Assembly: GCA_965202905.1 (NCBI GenBank)
Contig: OZ241868.1
Location: 3,038,001 to 3,102,000, forward strand
DNA length: 64,000 nucleotides
Origin: CAYFYS01 sp965202905
GTDB taxonomy: Bacteria > Pseudomonadota > Alphaproteobacteria > MPNO01
Direction: 5' to 3'
Position 1 is the stretch's first letter. The number at the start of each line of letters is the position of its first letter. Shown piece by piece: positions 8,443 to 18,172 of the stretch. The notes beneath the pieces are model-generated. The model saw nothing but the letters and a program-made list of their open reading frames with translations. It was not told the origin of the DNA and did no database searches. Made by a program: the position numbers and the translations under genes.

Positions 8443-9408
8443 ATGGCGGTCTACACGGATGTCTCCGACGAGGACCTGGAAGGCTTTGTAGGCCAGTACG
8501 ATCTCGGCGCCGTGCTGACGTTCAAGGGGATCGCCGAAGGGATCGAGAACTCGAACTATCTGCTGCGGACCGAGCGCGGCGCTTTCATCGTGACGCTGTA
8601 TGAGCGCCGGGTCGAGGCGCGCGACCTGCCGTTCTTCCTCAAGCTGATGGAGCATCTGGCGGCCAACGGGATCGCCTGCCCGACGCCGGTGCATGGCCGC
8701 GACGGTCACGCTTTGCGCACGCTCTGCGGCCGCCCGGCGGCGATCGTGACGTTCCTCAACGGCATGTGGGCGCGGCGACCCTCGCCACGCCATTGCGAAC
8801 AGCTCGGGGCTGCGATGGCGCGGCTTCACCGCGCCGGAGAGGGGTTCGGGCTGGCACGCGCCAACGCGCTGGGCGTCACCGCATGGCGGACATTGTTCGA
8901 GCCCTGTCGAAGGCGGAGCGATGAGATTCTCTCCAGCCTGGCGGAGGAGATCGACGGCGAGCTCGCCTTCCTGGAGCACTCCTGGCCGGGCGAGGCGCCG
9001 AGCGGCCTCATTCACGCCGATCTGTTCCCCGACAACGTCTTCTTCCTCGGCGAGCGCCTGTCGGGGCTGATCGATTTCTATTTCGCCTGCAACGACCTCT
9101 ACGCTTACGAGATTGCGATCTGTCTCAACGCCTGGTGCTTCGAGACCGGCGGAGACTTCAACATTACCAAGGCCCGCCGCATGATCCAGGCCTATCGCGC
9201 CGAGCGTCCGCTGAGCCGCGAGGAAATCTCCGCGCTGCCGGTGCTCGCCCGCGGCGCTGCGCTGCGCTTTCTGCTCACCCGACTGCACGACAGGCTGTTT
9301 CCGGCCGAAGGCGTCACGGTCCGCCGGAAGGACCCGCTCGAATACCTGCGCAAGCTGCGCTTCCACCGCGGACTCACGGGCGCCGGCGCTTACGGGCTCG
9401 ATCCATGA
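8443..9408 (+). CDS. thrB: Homoserine kinase (aminoglycoside phosphotransferase-type fold)
   Basis: Phosphorylates homoserine for threonine synthesis. The 321-residue product is the alphaproteobacterial ThrB type, which has the choline/aminoglycoside kinase fold rather than the GHMP fold of E. coli ThrB. Visible motifs are the start MAVYTDVSDEDLEGFV, the catalytic loop LIHADLFPDNVFF and the metal-binding LIDFYFACND. Threonine synthase, the next enzyme, is at 15.1-16.5 kb. The thrB stop overlaps the rnhA start (ATGA). Confidence 0.93.
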   Translation: MAVYTDVSDEDLEGFVGQYDLGAVLTFKGIAEGIENSNYLLRTERGAFIVTLYERRVEARDLPFFLKLMEHLAANGIACPTPVHGRDGHALRTLCGRPAAIVTFLNGMWARRPSPRHCEQLGAAMARLHRAGEGFGLARANALGVTAWRTLFEPCRRRSDEILSSLAEEIDGELAFLEHSWPGEAPSGLIHADLFPDNVFFLGERLSGLIDFYFACNDLYAYEIAICLNAWCFETGGDFNITKARRMIQAYRAERPLSREEISALPVLARGAALRFLLTRLHDRLFPAEGVTVRRKDPLEYLRKLRFHRGLTGAGAYGLDP

Positions 9409-9863
9409 GCGGCGGAACGGGGACGGTGGAAGTCTTCACCGACGGCGCCTGCAGCGGCAATCCCGGTCCGGGCGGCTGGGGCGTGCTGCTACGCTATGGC
9501 GGCGCCGAGAAGGAGCTCTGCGGCGGCGAGGAAGCCACGACCAACAACCGCATGGAGCTGATGGCCGCCATCCGCGGGATCGAGACGCTGAAGCGGCCTG
9601 CGAGCGTCATCCTGCATACCGACAGCACCTATGTGAAGGACGGCATCACGCGGTGGATCGTCGGTTGGAAGCGCAACGGCTGGAAGACCGCGGCAAAGAA
9701 GCCGGTCAAGAATATCGATTTGTGGCAGCGCCTCGATACCGCGCTCGCCCGGCACAGCGTCGAATGGCGCTGGATCAAGGGCCATTCCGGCCACGCCGGC
9801 AACGAGCGCGCCGATGCGCTGGCGCGCAGGGGACTCGCCGAACGCGGCGAGGCCGGCGCCTAG
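9405..9863 (+). CDS. rnhA: Ribonuclease HI
   Basis: Cleaves the RNA strand of RNA/DNA hybrids. The 152-residue protein has the complete DEDD active site: FTDGACSGNPGPGGW, NNRMELMA, LHTDSTYV and GNERADALA, with the catalytic His of GHSGHAGN. The ATG at 9405 overlaps the thrB stop by four bases, so translation is coupled. A strong hairpin follows about 120 bases downstream. The ispH-thrB-rnhA order is familiar from alphaproteobacteria. Confidence 0.96.
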   Translation: MSGGTGTVEVFTDGACSGNPGPGGWGVLLRYGGAEKELCGGEEATTNNRMELMAAIRGIETLKRPASVILHTDSTYVKDGITRWIVGWKRNGWKTAAKKPVKNIDLWQRLDTALARHSVEWRWIKGHSGHAGNERADALARRGLAERGEAGA

Positions 9864-9982
9864 CTGCGCCCGACCCTGCCTGAACCCGAACCGGCCTGAA
9901 CTGTGACTGCCTGTGCCGGCCCTGCCTGCACCCGGACCAACCTGCACCTGTACCGCCATCCCTACGACTGCCCCATAGCCAA

Positions 9983-10015
9983 GAGAGGCCGGGCGGTTGA
10001 ACCGCCCGGCCTCTC
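9983..10015. terminator. Bidirectional hairpin between rnhA and the peroxiredoxin gene
   Basis: Two 16-base arms (GAGAGGCCGGGCGGTT and its exact complement) with essentially no loop lie between two convergent genes. There is no clear T-run, but position and strength suggest termination from both sides. Upstream, 9866-9950 is a low-complexity stretch with repeated CCTG words and no gene. Confidence 0.65.
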
Positions 10016-10028
10016 CTCGGGGACATCC

Positions 10029-10763
10029 CTACTTCGCGGCAGGGATGTTGTCGGTCGAAACACCGTACTCATCGAAAAACGCAATGAGCTTGGTGCGGTC
10101 GGCGGCCGTGAAGGACGAGTCGATCTGGACCAGACCCTCGTCGAGCGCCTTGCGGAAGTCCTCGGCCAACTCCCGGGACCGACGCTTACGCTTACCACAT
10201 GCCTTGACCTGACCATGCGTGGTCCCGCCGATGAACTGCTTGGTGATGATCTGGTAGCCCGGCAGAATCCGCCCCTTCGCCACGATCTGGTCCAGCAGCG
10301 TGCCCGCGTCGCTCACCTCGAAGCCGCCGCCCTCTTCGAGGTTGAGCCGGGTGACCGTGCCGTCGTCGACGATCATGGAATAGCGCCTGGAACGCACGCC
10401 GAGGCCGCGCTCGACCAGATCGAGTTCGAGGTCCAGCGCCCCGGCGAAGCTGCCGCTGCCGTCGGCCAGCATCATCACCTTGTCGCCGACGTTCTGGCTC
10501 TTGCCCCAGGCGTCCATCACGAAGATGTCGTTGACCGACACGCAGGCGACGGTGTCCACACCTTTGGCCTTGATGGCGCCGGCCTGGTCGACGAAGCCCG
10601 GCAGATGTTTGGCCGAACAGGTCGGCGTAAAGGCGCCGGGAACCGCGAACAACGCGACTTTCTTGCCGGAAAATAGCTCCTCGGTGGTAACAGGCGCCGG
10701 GCCGTACGCGCCCATCGCCGTCAGCGTCACGTCCGGGATCCGGTCCCCCACCTTGATCGTCAT
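10029..10763 (-). CDS. Peroxiredoxin (Prx5 type) with a C-terminal extension
   Basis: The first ~160 residues (start MTIKVGDRIPDVTLT) form a Prx5-family thiol peroxidase that reduces peroxides and alkyl hydroperoxides. The peroxidatic Cys is in VPGAFTPTCSAKHLPGF and the fold is supported by SVNDIFVMDAWG. Family members are normally about 160 residues long or are fused to glutaredoxin. This one has some 80 more residues with neither a CPYC motif nor another recognised domain; they include a basic patch with one cysteine (KACGKRKRRSRELAEDF). GGGGGAAG precedes the ATG at 10763. The redox partner is unknown. Confidence 0.9.
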   Translation of the reverse strand: MTIKVGDRIPDVTLTAMGAYGPAPVTTEELFSGKKVALFAVPGAFTPTCSAKHLPGFVDQAGAIKAKGVDTVACVSVNDIFVMDAWGKSQNVGDKVMMLADGSGSFAGALDLELDLVERGLGVRSRRYSMIVDDGTVTRLNLEEGGGFEVSDAGTLLDQIVAKGRILPGYQIITKQFIGGTTHGQVKACGKRKRRSRELAEDFRKALDEGLVQIDSSFTAADRTKLIAFFDEYGVSTDNIPAAK

Positions 10764-10898
10764 CGCGCTTCCCCCTTTGTGCGAAGAGTCCGAGCCTGAG
10801 ATAGGGCATCGCCCCGACGATGTCACGCGCTGTGGGGCGCTCTGTGAGTCGGGCGCTCTGTGAAGCGCACCGTGGAGCGCGCCATGGCGCGCGACGCC

Positions 10899-13076
10899 TT
10901 ACCGCTTCGTCGCCGCGGCCGGCCCGCCGGTCTTCGCCCCGGCGCGGGCAAGGGCGTCCATGACCGCCTTTTCGGTCAGGATTTCCGGCAACGGAATTCC
11001 GCCGGGGCTGTCCGGACCGTAGACCACGTTGAACGGGATGCCGTAACGGCCGAAGGACTTCAGATAGGCGGCAATCTCATCGTTCGGGCGCGTCCAGTCG
11101 GCCCGCATCGCCGAAAGCTCCGGCGCGCCCAGCCGGTCGCTCACCGGCGAGGCGTCGAGCACGAGCGCCTTGTTGACCCGGCAGGTGATGCACCAGTCCG
11201 CCGTCACATCGACGAACACCACCTTGCCGGCGGCGACCTCGCGGGCGATCCGCGCCCGGTCGAAGTCCGTCCACTTGCCGGCCGCGGCCTTGTTTTGGCC
11301 GGGGCCGGCGCCGGGCCAGACCGCCAGCGCCAGCGCGAGAGCCGCCGCGGCGCCGGAGATGGCGAATCCGGCGCCCGACCGCGCGCGGACGGCGGAGCCG
11401 ACGAGCGCGAGTCCGACGACGAGCGCGACCAGGGCGATGCCGATCGCCGCGGCCCGTCCGGCGCCGGTCTGGACCGCGAGCACGCTCAACAGCCAGATCG
11501 CGGTGACGGCCAGCACGACGCCGAGCACGTGGCGCAGCGTGACCATCCACGGCCCCGGGCGCGGCATCCGGGTGGCGATCCCGGGAAAGGCCGCGACCGC
11601 GAGATAGGGCAGGGCCAGACCGATCCCGAGCGCCAGGAACACCGCGTAGATCTCCAGCGGCCCGCGCGAGAGCGCAAAGCCCACCGCGGTGCCGAGGAAC
11701 GGCGCCGAGCAGGGCGTCGCCAGCAAGGCGGCAAACGCCCCGGTCAGGAAATGACCGCCGATGCCGTGGCCGCTGCCGCCGGCGGCGAGGGCGAAATCCG
11801 AGATCGAGCCGGGCAACCGGATCTCGAAGAGTCCGAACAGGTTCGCCGCGAACAGCGCGACGATCAGCGCCATGAAGACCAGGAACAGCGGCTGCTGGAA
11901 CTGGATGCCCCAGCCCGCGGATTCGCCGGCCAGGCGCAAGGCGACCGCACCGCTGCCCAGCGCCAGGAACGAGACCAGGATTCCGGCCGAGGATGCAAGG
12001 AAACCGGCCCGCACCTCGCCCGGCTGCCCGCCGCCATGACCCATCACGGACAGCAGCTTGAGCGACAGGACCGGCAGCACGCAGGGCATCAGGTTCAGGA
12101 TCAGACCGCCGAGGACCGCAAGCGCAAGGATCACCGCGAGGCCGCGCGCCGGCGGCGCGGCGGCCGCCGGCGCGCCGAGCACCACACTGCGCTCGATCGC
12201 CCGGTCGCCGTCTACCGCGGTTAGGCGCATCTGACGGCCAACCAGCGATTCGGCCGGCGACTCGGCCAGCGACCCGGCCAGCGACTCGGCGGTCTTGGGC
12301 GGAGCCAGCGCCGCGATCCGAATGAGCGCGGCCCTGCCGCCGGGCTCGAGCCTGTATTGCGGCGCACCGAACGCCCAGCCCTCGGCGCCTTCGACATAGA
12401 CGTCCGGCTTGGCCAGCGGCGCCTCGGCGAGGAGCCGCAGCTCGATGGCGGTGGTGGTCGCGCCGCCCACCGCGGCGGCGGCCTCGATGCGAAGCGGGCC
12501 GTTCTCGCCGGTCACGGGCACCCGCGCCCGATAACTCTCGATCAGGCCCTGCTCCTGCGACGAGGTCTCCGGTCCGGCCGGCAGCGTAAAGGCAAGGTCG
12601 GCCTCGTAAGGCACGCAGATGTCATCGCAGGTCAGGTAGGGCACCTTTGCCCGCAAAGTGACCGCCTTGCCGGGTTCGCGCACCGCGACGGCGATCGGCA
12701 GGACCACCTCGCCGGCGTAGCCCAGCGTCTCCAGGCCGAGCACCGAGAACCGCTTCGGCGCCGGCCAGGACAGGCGCGCCTCGGCCAGATTCCGGGAGCC
12801 GGCCCAGCTCGGCCGGGGCGGAAAACCGGCATCTCCCGGCGAGCGCCAGTAGATCTTCCAGCCCTCGTTCATCCTGAAATGGAGGCCGGCCTGCACGGTC
12901 CGGGTCTGGCCGGCGGCGTTCGATGCGGCGATCAGCCGCACCGCGCCGTGCTCGGTCCGCCACCAGTCGGAAGCGGCTGCGTGCGCCGGCCCGGCGCCCG
13001 GCATCGCCAGGGCCGCCGAACCCAGAAACGCCACCCTCAACAAGCGGTCGACAAAGCTCCTGACAGCCACGCTCAC
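10899..13076 (-). CDS. DsbD/ScsB-type thiol:disulfide interchange protein
   Basis: Moves electrons from cytoplasmic thioredoxin to periplasmic thiols. The 725-residue product has a signal peptide, a large N-terminal periplasmic domain with CDDIC near residue 180, a membrane domain of about eight helices with the paired cysteines in LMPCVLPVL and ATPCSAPFLG, and a C-terminal thioredoxin-like domain with DWCITC. The long N-terminal domain fits the ScsB-like branch better than E. coli DsbD. A 12-base tandem repeat near 12240-12295 encodes LAGSLAESPAES in a linker. The GTG at 13076 was chosen because it starts the signal peptide; longer in-frame starts lack one. Confidence 0.88.
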   Translation of the reverse strand: MSVAVRSFVDRLLRVAFLGSAALAMPGAGPAHAAASDWWRTEHGAVRLIAASNAAGQTRTVQAGLHFRMNEGWKIYWRSPGDAGFPPRPSWAGSRNLAEARLSWPAPKRFSVLGLETLGYAGEVVLPIAVAVREPGKAVTLRAKVPYLTCDDICVPYEADLAFTLPAGPETSSQEQGLIESYRARVPVTGENGPLRIEAAAAVGGATTTAIELRLLAEAPLAKPDVYVEGAEGWAFGAPQYRLEPGGRAALIRIAALAPPKTAESLAGSLAESPAESLVGRQMRLTAVDGDRAIERSVVLGAPAAAAPPARGLAVILALAVLGGLILNLMPCVLPVLSLKLLSVMGHGGGQPGEVRAGFLASSAGILVSFLALGSGAVALRLAGESAGWGIQFQQPLFLVFMALIVALFAANLFGLFEIRLPGSISDFALAAGGSGHGIGGHFLTGAFAALLATPCSAPFLGTAVGFALSRGPLEIYAVFLALGIGLALPYLAVAAFPGIATRMPRPGPWMVTLRHVLGVVLAVTAIWLLSVLAVQTGAGRAAAIGIALVALVVGLALVGSAVRARSGAGFAISGAAAALALALAVWPGAGPGQNKAAAGKWTDFDRARIAREVAAGKVVFVDVTADWCITCRVNKALVLDASPVSDRLGAPELSAMRADWTRPNDEIAAYLKSFGRYGIPFNVVYGPDSPGGIPLPEILTEKAVMDALARAGAKTGGPAAATKR

Positions 13077-13266
13077 ACCATTACCTGTTGTCGGGATGTT
13101 GGGATATAATCCATCGCGTAGCTGCCGAGAGGCGCGGTCCACCAGGAAGGCCGCTTCGCCTCCGGTATATAGGACCATGGGTGCTCACGCGGTCGTAAAA
13201 TTTGCGTGTCGACCCATCCCGCCTTGCGGCGAGCCAGGAGCGACGTGACCGCGCAAAGAGGGCGTT

Positions 13267-13839
13267 ATGAGTTCGGATGACGGTAACCAAGGCTATTTGA
13301 CCGGACAGCTTCTCGTCGCCATGCCTCAGATGGAGGATTCGCGATTCGTCAAGACGGTCATCTACCTGTGCGCGCATACCGCGGACGGCGCGATGGGGCT
13401 GGTCGTCAACAAGCTGATGGAGAACGTCGATTTCCCCGATTTGCTGGAGCAGCTCGACATCGCCTCCGGCGGCGGCAAGAGCATCAACGTCCACTTCGGC
13501 GGCCCCGTCGAGACCGGCCGCGGCTTCGTCCTGCATTCGGCCGATTTCGTCGAGGACGCCACGCTGGTCATCGACAATACGGTGGCGCTGACCGCCACCA
13601 TCGACATTCTCAAGGCGATCGCGGCCGGCAAGGGTCCTCAGCGCAGCCTGCTCGCGCTCGGCTATGCCGGCTGGGGACCGGGCCAGCTCGATGGCGAGAT
13701 CCAGCGCAATGGCTGGCTTTCGGTGCCGGCCGACGCGGCGCTGGTCTTCGAGGGCAGCCACGAGGATCGCTGGGAGCGGGCGATGGCCAAGATCGGCATC
13801 AATATCAACATGCTTTCCGGCGACGCCGGCCACGCCTGA
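13267..13839 (+). CDS. YqgE/AlgH family protein (UPF0301)
   Basis: The 190-residue product has the family hallmarks GQLLVAMPQMEDSRF at the N-terminus, GAMGLVVNK, FGGPVETGRGFVLHS and LGYAGWGPGQL. The family is conserved in proteobacteria and has no settled biochemical role, although it has been linked to transcriptional regulation in pseudomonads. The gene is divergent from the DsbD gene across a 190-base gap and convergent with the M16 peptidase gene. Confidence 0.93.
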   Translation: MSSDDGNQGYLTGQLLVAMPQMEDSRFVKTVIYLCAHTADGAMGLVVNKLMENVDFPDLLEQLDIASGGGKSINVHFGGPVETGRGFVLHSADFVEDATLVIDNTVALTATIDILKAIAAGKGPQRSLLALGYAGWGPGQLDGEIQRNGWLSVPADAALVFEGSHEDRWERAMAKIGININMLSGDAGHA

Positions 13840-13849
13840 CCGGGCGCGG

Positions 13850-15106
13850 CTAAGCCAGGCCTGCGCGGACCGCCTCGTAATCCGGAATGCCGGAGACCGG
13901 GCCGATCGCGGCCAGTGTCGGAGGGCCTGCGCGCAGCCGCTCGCCGACGCGCGCGACCGCATCGGCATCGACCGCATCGATCCTGGCGATCACCTCGGGG
14001 ATCGACAGCGGGTGGCCGTAGACCAGGGTCTGGCGCGCGATCTGTTCGGAGCGCGCGGCGGTGCTCTCCAGCGACATCACGATATCGGCCTTGAACTGAG
14101 CGCGGGCGCGCTGCAGCTCGGCCTCGCCGATGCCCTCGGCCATGGCGCGGACATGCCGGCAGATCAGCTCGACCACCTCGGCCGCTTCCTCCGGGCCGGT
14201 GCCGGAATAGACGCCGAACGTGCCGGTATCCGCAAAGGCCGCGCCGAAGGTGTAGATCGAATAGACCAGCCCCTTGTCCTCGCGGATATCCTGGAACAGC
14301 CGCGAGGACATGCCGCCGCCCAACGCCGCGGACAGGATCGACATCGCGTAGTAGTCGGGGTCCTCGCAGGCCAGGCCCTCCAGGCCGAGCACGATGTGGG
14401 TCTGCTCCAGATCCCGGTCCCGGCGCGCCTCGCCGCCGGCATAGCGCGCCGGCTCCGGCGTCGCGCCGCCGGCCGGGGCGAGCCCCGGGAAGACGGCGCC
14501 GGCCTGCTCGGCGAACCGGCCGTGGTCGATCTTGCCCGCGGCGGCGATCGCCATGCGCGGCGCGGTGTAGTTCCGCCGCATATAGTCGATCAAGGCCGCG
14601 CGCGGGATGCCGGCGACCAGCTCCGGCGTCCCCAGCACCGGCCGGCCGACCGCCTGGTCGGGGAAGGCGGCCTGCTGGAACAGATCGAAGACCAGATCGT
14701 CGGGCGTGTCGTTGGCCTGGCCGATCTCCTGCAGGATCACCGTGCGCTCGCGCTCGAGTTCGGCCGGATCGAAGACCGAGCGCTGCAGGATGTCGGCGAT
14801 GATGTCCAGCGCAAGCCCCTCGTCGCCGGCCAGCACGGTGGCGTAATACGCCGTGAACTCGCGCGAGGTGTAGGCATTCAGGTGCCCGCCGACCGATTCG
14901 ATCTCCTCGGCGATGGCGCGGGCGGACCGCCGGCTCGTGCCCTTGAAGGCCATGTGCTCCAGCATGTGGGCGACGCCGTTGACGTCCTTCGTCTCGTGCC
15001 GCGTGCCGACATTGACCCAGGCGCCGAGCGAGACCGTCTCGACTGCCTCCATGCGCGCGCTGAGCACCCGCAGGCCGTTGGCGAGCGTCGTCGTCTCGAC
15101 ATTCAT
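13850..15106 (-). CDS. M16 family zinc peptidase (processing-peptidase-like)
   Basis: A 418-residue single-unit M16 peptidase related to the mitochondrial processing peptidase beta subunit. The inverted zinc motif HMLEHMAFKGT lies near residue 48 and a downstream Glu region is in ESVGGHLNAYTSRE. The protein is probably cytoplasmic or periplasm-associated, and its substrates are unknown in bacteria. Its ATG overlaps the threonine synthase stop (ATGA), the arrangement seen across alphaproteobacteria. Confidence 0.93.
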   Translation of the reverse strand: MNVETTTLANGLRVLSARMEAVETVSLGAWVNVGTRHETKDVNGVAHMLEHMAFKGTSRRSARAIAEEIESVGGHLNAYTSREFTAYYATVLAGDEGLALDIIADILQRSVFDPAELERERTVILQEIGQANDTPDDLVFDLFQQAAFPDQAVGRPVLGTPELVAGIPRAALIDYMRRNYTAPRMAIAAAGKIDHGRFAEQAGAVFPGLAPAGGATPEPARYAGGEARRDRDLEQTHIVLGLEGLACEDPDYYAMSILSAALGGGMSSRLFQDIREDKGLVYSIYTFGAAFADTGTFGVYSGTGPEEAAEVVELICRHVRAMAEGIGEAELQRARAQFKADIVMSLESTAARSEQIARQTLVYGHPLSIPEVIARIDAVDADAVARVGERLRAGPPTLAAIGPVSGIPDYEAVRAGLA

Positions 15107-16509
15107 GCGGCGCCCCGCAGCAAGACGCGCTCCCGGATGTGGGTCTTGAGCGCGGCGACATCGTTGCCGAGAACGTCGAACCGCTCCGGAAGCTCCATCA
15201 GGCGAGCGAGCCGCGGCGGCAATGACGGGCGCTCGCCCGTCGCGGCGGCGACCGCATCGGGGAACTTGGCCGGATGCGCCGTCGCCAGCGCCACCAGCGG
15301 AACCGCCGGATCGCGCCGCTTCGCCCGGCCGACATCGACGCCGATGGCGGTATGGGGATCGAGCGCGACGCCGCTCGCGGCGAACTCCGCTTCGACGATC
15401 CGCGAGGTCTGCCGGTCGGTGCGGCGGTCCGACGCGAAGATCTCACGCAGCGCGTGCATCGTGGCGGTATCGATCGTCAGCCGGCCCGACTGGCGGAAGC
15501 TTTCCATCGTCCGGCGGACCGCGTCTCCGTCGCGCTGCAAGATGTCGAACAGCAGCCTCTCGAAGTTGCTGGAGACCTGAATGTCCATCGACGGGCTGAT
15601 GGTCGGCGTCACCTCGCCGATGGTCATGCTGCCGCGCGCGAAGAACCGCGCCAGGATGTCGTTGCGGTTGGTGGCGACGATGAGCTGGTCGATCGGCACG
15701 CCCATCCGGCGAGCGACATAGCCGGCATAGACGTTGCCGAAATTTCCCGTCGGCACCGCGAAGGCCACCGGCCGCGCCGGCGCGCCGAGCGCCGCGGCGG
15801 CGACCGCGTAATAGACCGTCTGGGCGACGATCCGCGCCCAGTTGATCGAATTGACCGCGCTCAGCCTGCTTTCGGCACGGAAGGCGCGGTCGGCGAACAG
15901 CGCCTTCACCAGATCCTGGCAGTCGTCGAACGTGCCCTGGACGGCGATGTTGTGGACGTTGGCCGCATCGACCGTCGTCATCTGGCGGCGCTGGACCTCG
16001 GAGACCCTGCCTTCCGGGTGCAGCACGAAGATCTCGATCGCCTCGCGATCGCGGCACGCCTCGATCGCCGCCGAACCGGTATCGCCGGACGTCGCCACCA
16101 CGATCGAGACCCGTTCGCCCCGGCGGCGCAGGGCGTGATCGAACAGCCGGCCGAGCACCTGGAGCGCGTAGTCCTTGAAGGCCAGCGTCGGACCGTGGAA
16201 CAGCTCCAACAGCCACTCGTTGGGGCCAAGCTGGACCAGCGGCGCGACCGCGGCATGGCCGAAACCGGCATAGGCGGCGGATGTGATGTCCGCCAGGGTC
16301 GGCTCATCGATCGCCGGCATCGCAAACGGCGCCATCAACCGGCACGCGACCTCCGGGTAGGGCATGGAGGCGAAGGCGGCCAGATCCCCGGCCTGCAGGG
16401 TCGGCCACGTCTCCGGCAGATAGAGGCCGCCGTCCGGCGCCAGACCGGTGAGAAGCACATCCTCGAAACCGAGCGGCGGGGCCTCGCCCCGCGTACTGAG
16501 ATAGCGCAC
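15103..16509 (-). CDS. thrC: Threonine synthase
   Basis: PLP enzyme that converts O-phosphohomoserine to threonine. The 468-residue protein has the PLP lysine in TLAFKDYALQVLG, VVATSGDTGSAAIEA for phosphate binding and FAVPTGNFGNVYAGY. It is the long proteobacterial ThrC form starting VRYLSTRGEAPPLGFED. The GTG at 16509 is preferred since GGAAGG lies about six bases upstream. An imperfect direct repeat of GGAAGGTCACGC sits at this ribosome binding site. Together with thrB it completes homoserine-to-threonine synthesis in this window. Confidence 0.95.
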   Translation of the reverse strand: MRYLSTRGEAPPLGFEDVLLTGLAPDGGLYLPETWPTLQAGDLAAFASMPYPEVACRLMAPFAMPAIDEPTLADITSAAYAGFGHAAVAPLVQLGPNEWLLELFHGPTLAFKDYALQVLGRLFDHALRRRGERVSIVVATSGDTGSAAIEACRDREAIEIFVLHPEGRVSEVQRRQMTTVDAANVHNIAVQGTFDDCQDLVKALFADRAFRAESRLSAVNSINWARIVAQTVYYAVAAAALGAPARPVAFAVPTGNFGNVYAGYVARRMGVPIDQLIVATNRNDILARFFARGSMTIGEVTPTISPSMDIQVSSNFERLLFDILQRDGDAVRRTMESFRQSGRLTIDTATMHALREIFASDRRTDRQTSRIVEAEFAASGVALDPHTAIGVDVGRAKRRDPAVPLVALATAHPAKFPDAVAAATGERPSLPPRLARLMELPERFDVLGNDVAALKTHIRERVLLRGAA

Positions 16510-16657
16510 CGTGTGACCTTCCGCGTGACCTTCCGCCGGGTACGGGCGCATATAGGCGCTAATTCGCCCCCGGAGCAACCGGCAGGGCGAACCGGGGGCT
16601 CATCCGATGGCGGTCGCCCGCGGAATCGCGCCGTGACCCCTGTTTGGGGCCATCGGC

Positions 16658-18172
16658 TCAATCGGCCAGATAGCGTGCGCGGAGGTGCCGCTTGAAGGAC
16701 CCGGCGCCGAGCGGCGCGCCGGTGGCGGCTTCGAGCATTGCGTCGCTGGACGGCAGGAGCGAGCCCTTGCGGTGGATGTTCTCGCCCAGCCAGCCGGTCA
16801 GCGGCGCGAAATCCCCGGCGGCGATCGCGTCCGGAATTCCCGGATCGGCGTTCCTGGCCGCGGCGAAGAGCTGGGCTGCGGCCATCGCGCCCATCGTGTA
16901 GGTCGGGAAATAGCCCCAGGCGCCATCATACCAGTGGATGTCCTGCAGGCAGCCGGCGGCATCGTCGGGCGGACGGATGCCGAGCAGCCGCTCCATGCCG
17001 TCGGACCACGCGCCCGGGAGTTCGGCCACGCCAAGCTCGCCTGCGATCATCGCCCGCTCCAGCCGGCAGCGCAGGATGACGTGGGCCGGATAGGTGACCT
17101 CGTCGGCGTCGACGCGGATCAGTGTGGGCTCGACGCGATGGTAGTGGCGGCGCAAATTCGCCTCCTCCCAGGCTGGCCCGGAGCCGGCGAAGGCCTCGCG
17201 CACCCGCGGCGCAAGGAAGCCGATGAACTCTGCGGACCGACAGGCCTGCATCTCGACGATCAGCGACTGGCTTTCGTGCATCGTCATCCCGCGCGACCGG
17301 CCGACCGGCTGGCGCCGCCATTCCCGCGGCAGGCCCATCTCATAGAGCGCATGGCCGGTCTCATGCAGGACCGCCATCACCGACTGGGCGAAATCCCCGG
17401 CGTCGTAGCGCGTGGTGATGCGGACATCGTCGGGTACGCCGCCGCAGAACGGGTGAAGACTGGTATCGAGACGGCCGTGGTCGAAATCGAAGCCGAGCCG
17501 CTCCATCAGCTTCAGGCAGAGGCGGTGCTGGGCCTCGACCGGGAAGGGTCCGTCCAGGGGCTGCGGCGCCGGCCGGGACGCCTGGGCCTCCAGAACCTCG
17601 GCCAGGAATCCGGGCAGAAACGCCGCCAGGTCGTCGAGCAACGCATCGGTGCGATCGGCGGCGGCGCCGGGCTCGTAGGCATCCATCAGGGCTTCGTATG
17701 TCGTGCCGCCGAGGACCGAAGCCTTGGCCTCGCCGGTCGCGCGCACGAGGTCCAGCACCGTCTCCAGATGCGGCCTGACGGCCGCGAAATCGTCCTCGGC
17801 CCGCGCCGCGCGCCAAGCCATCTCGCAGTCGGCCTCGGCGCGCGACCGCGCCTCGACCAAATCGGCATCGACCGCTGCGGCATGCGCCCAGGACCGGCGC
17901 ATCTCACGCAGGTTGGCCGACCGCCAGCCGTTCCCGGCGGTCTCGGTGGTGGCCTCGGCGGCGGCCCGGTCGAGGCGTTCGGCCATGCCGTCCTCGACCA
18001 GAAGCTCGTGGTGGATCCGCTTGAGCGCGGCGAGTTGCTCCGACCGGGCCGCGGCGCCGCCGCCGGGCATGTTTACCGCCATATCCCAATGGAGCACGCC
18101 GATGGTCTCGCGCAGCGCGTCCAGCCTCGCAAACCGCGCCTCGAGGGCGGAACAGGCGCTCTCAGGCGGCAT
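16658..18172 (-). CDS. M32 family metallocarboxypeptidase (Taq carboxypeptidase type)
   Basis: The 504-residue product carries the M32 zinc motif HETGHALYEMG near residue 267 and the family segments LDTSLHPFCGGVPDDVRITTR and MTMHESQSL. M32 enzymes remove C-terminal residues from peptides and are dimeric, helical and cytoplasmic. The ATG at 18172 has GGAGGAG upstream. A much longer open frame extends upstream but is antisense to tldD and is not coding. It is divergent from tldD across about 290 bases in which I see no other gene. Confidence 0.94.
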   Translation of the reverse strand: MPPESACSALEARFARLDALRETIGVLHWDMAVNMPGGGAAARSEQLAALKRIHHELLVEDGMAERLDRAAAEATTETAGNGWRSANLREMRRSWAHAAAVDADLVEARSRAEADCEMAWRAARAEDDFAAVRPHLETVLDLVRATGEAKASVLGGTTYEALMDAYEPGAAADRTDALLDDLAAFLPGFLAEVLEAQASRPAPQPLDGPFPVEAQHRLCLKLMERLGFDFDHGRLDTSLHPFCGGVPDDVRITTRYDAGDFAQSVMAVLHETGHALYEMGLPREWRRQPVGRSRGMTMHESQSLIVEMQACRSAEFIGFLAPRVREAFAGSGPAWEEANLRRHYHRVEPTLIRVDADEVTYPAHVILRCRLERAMIAGELGVAELPGAWSDGMERLLGIRPPDDAAGCLQDIHWYDGAWGYFPTYTMGAMAAAQLFAAARNADPGIPDAIAAGDFAPLTGWLGENIHRKGSLLPSSDAMLEAATGAPLGAGSFKRHLRARYLAD

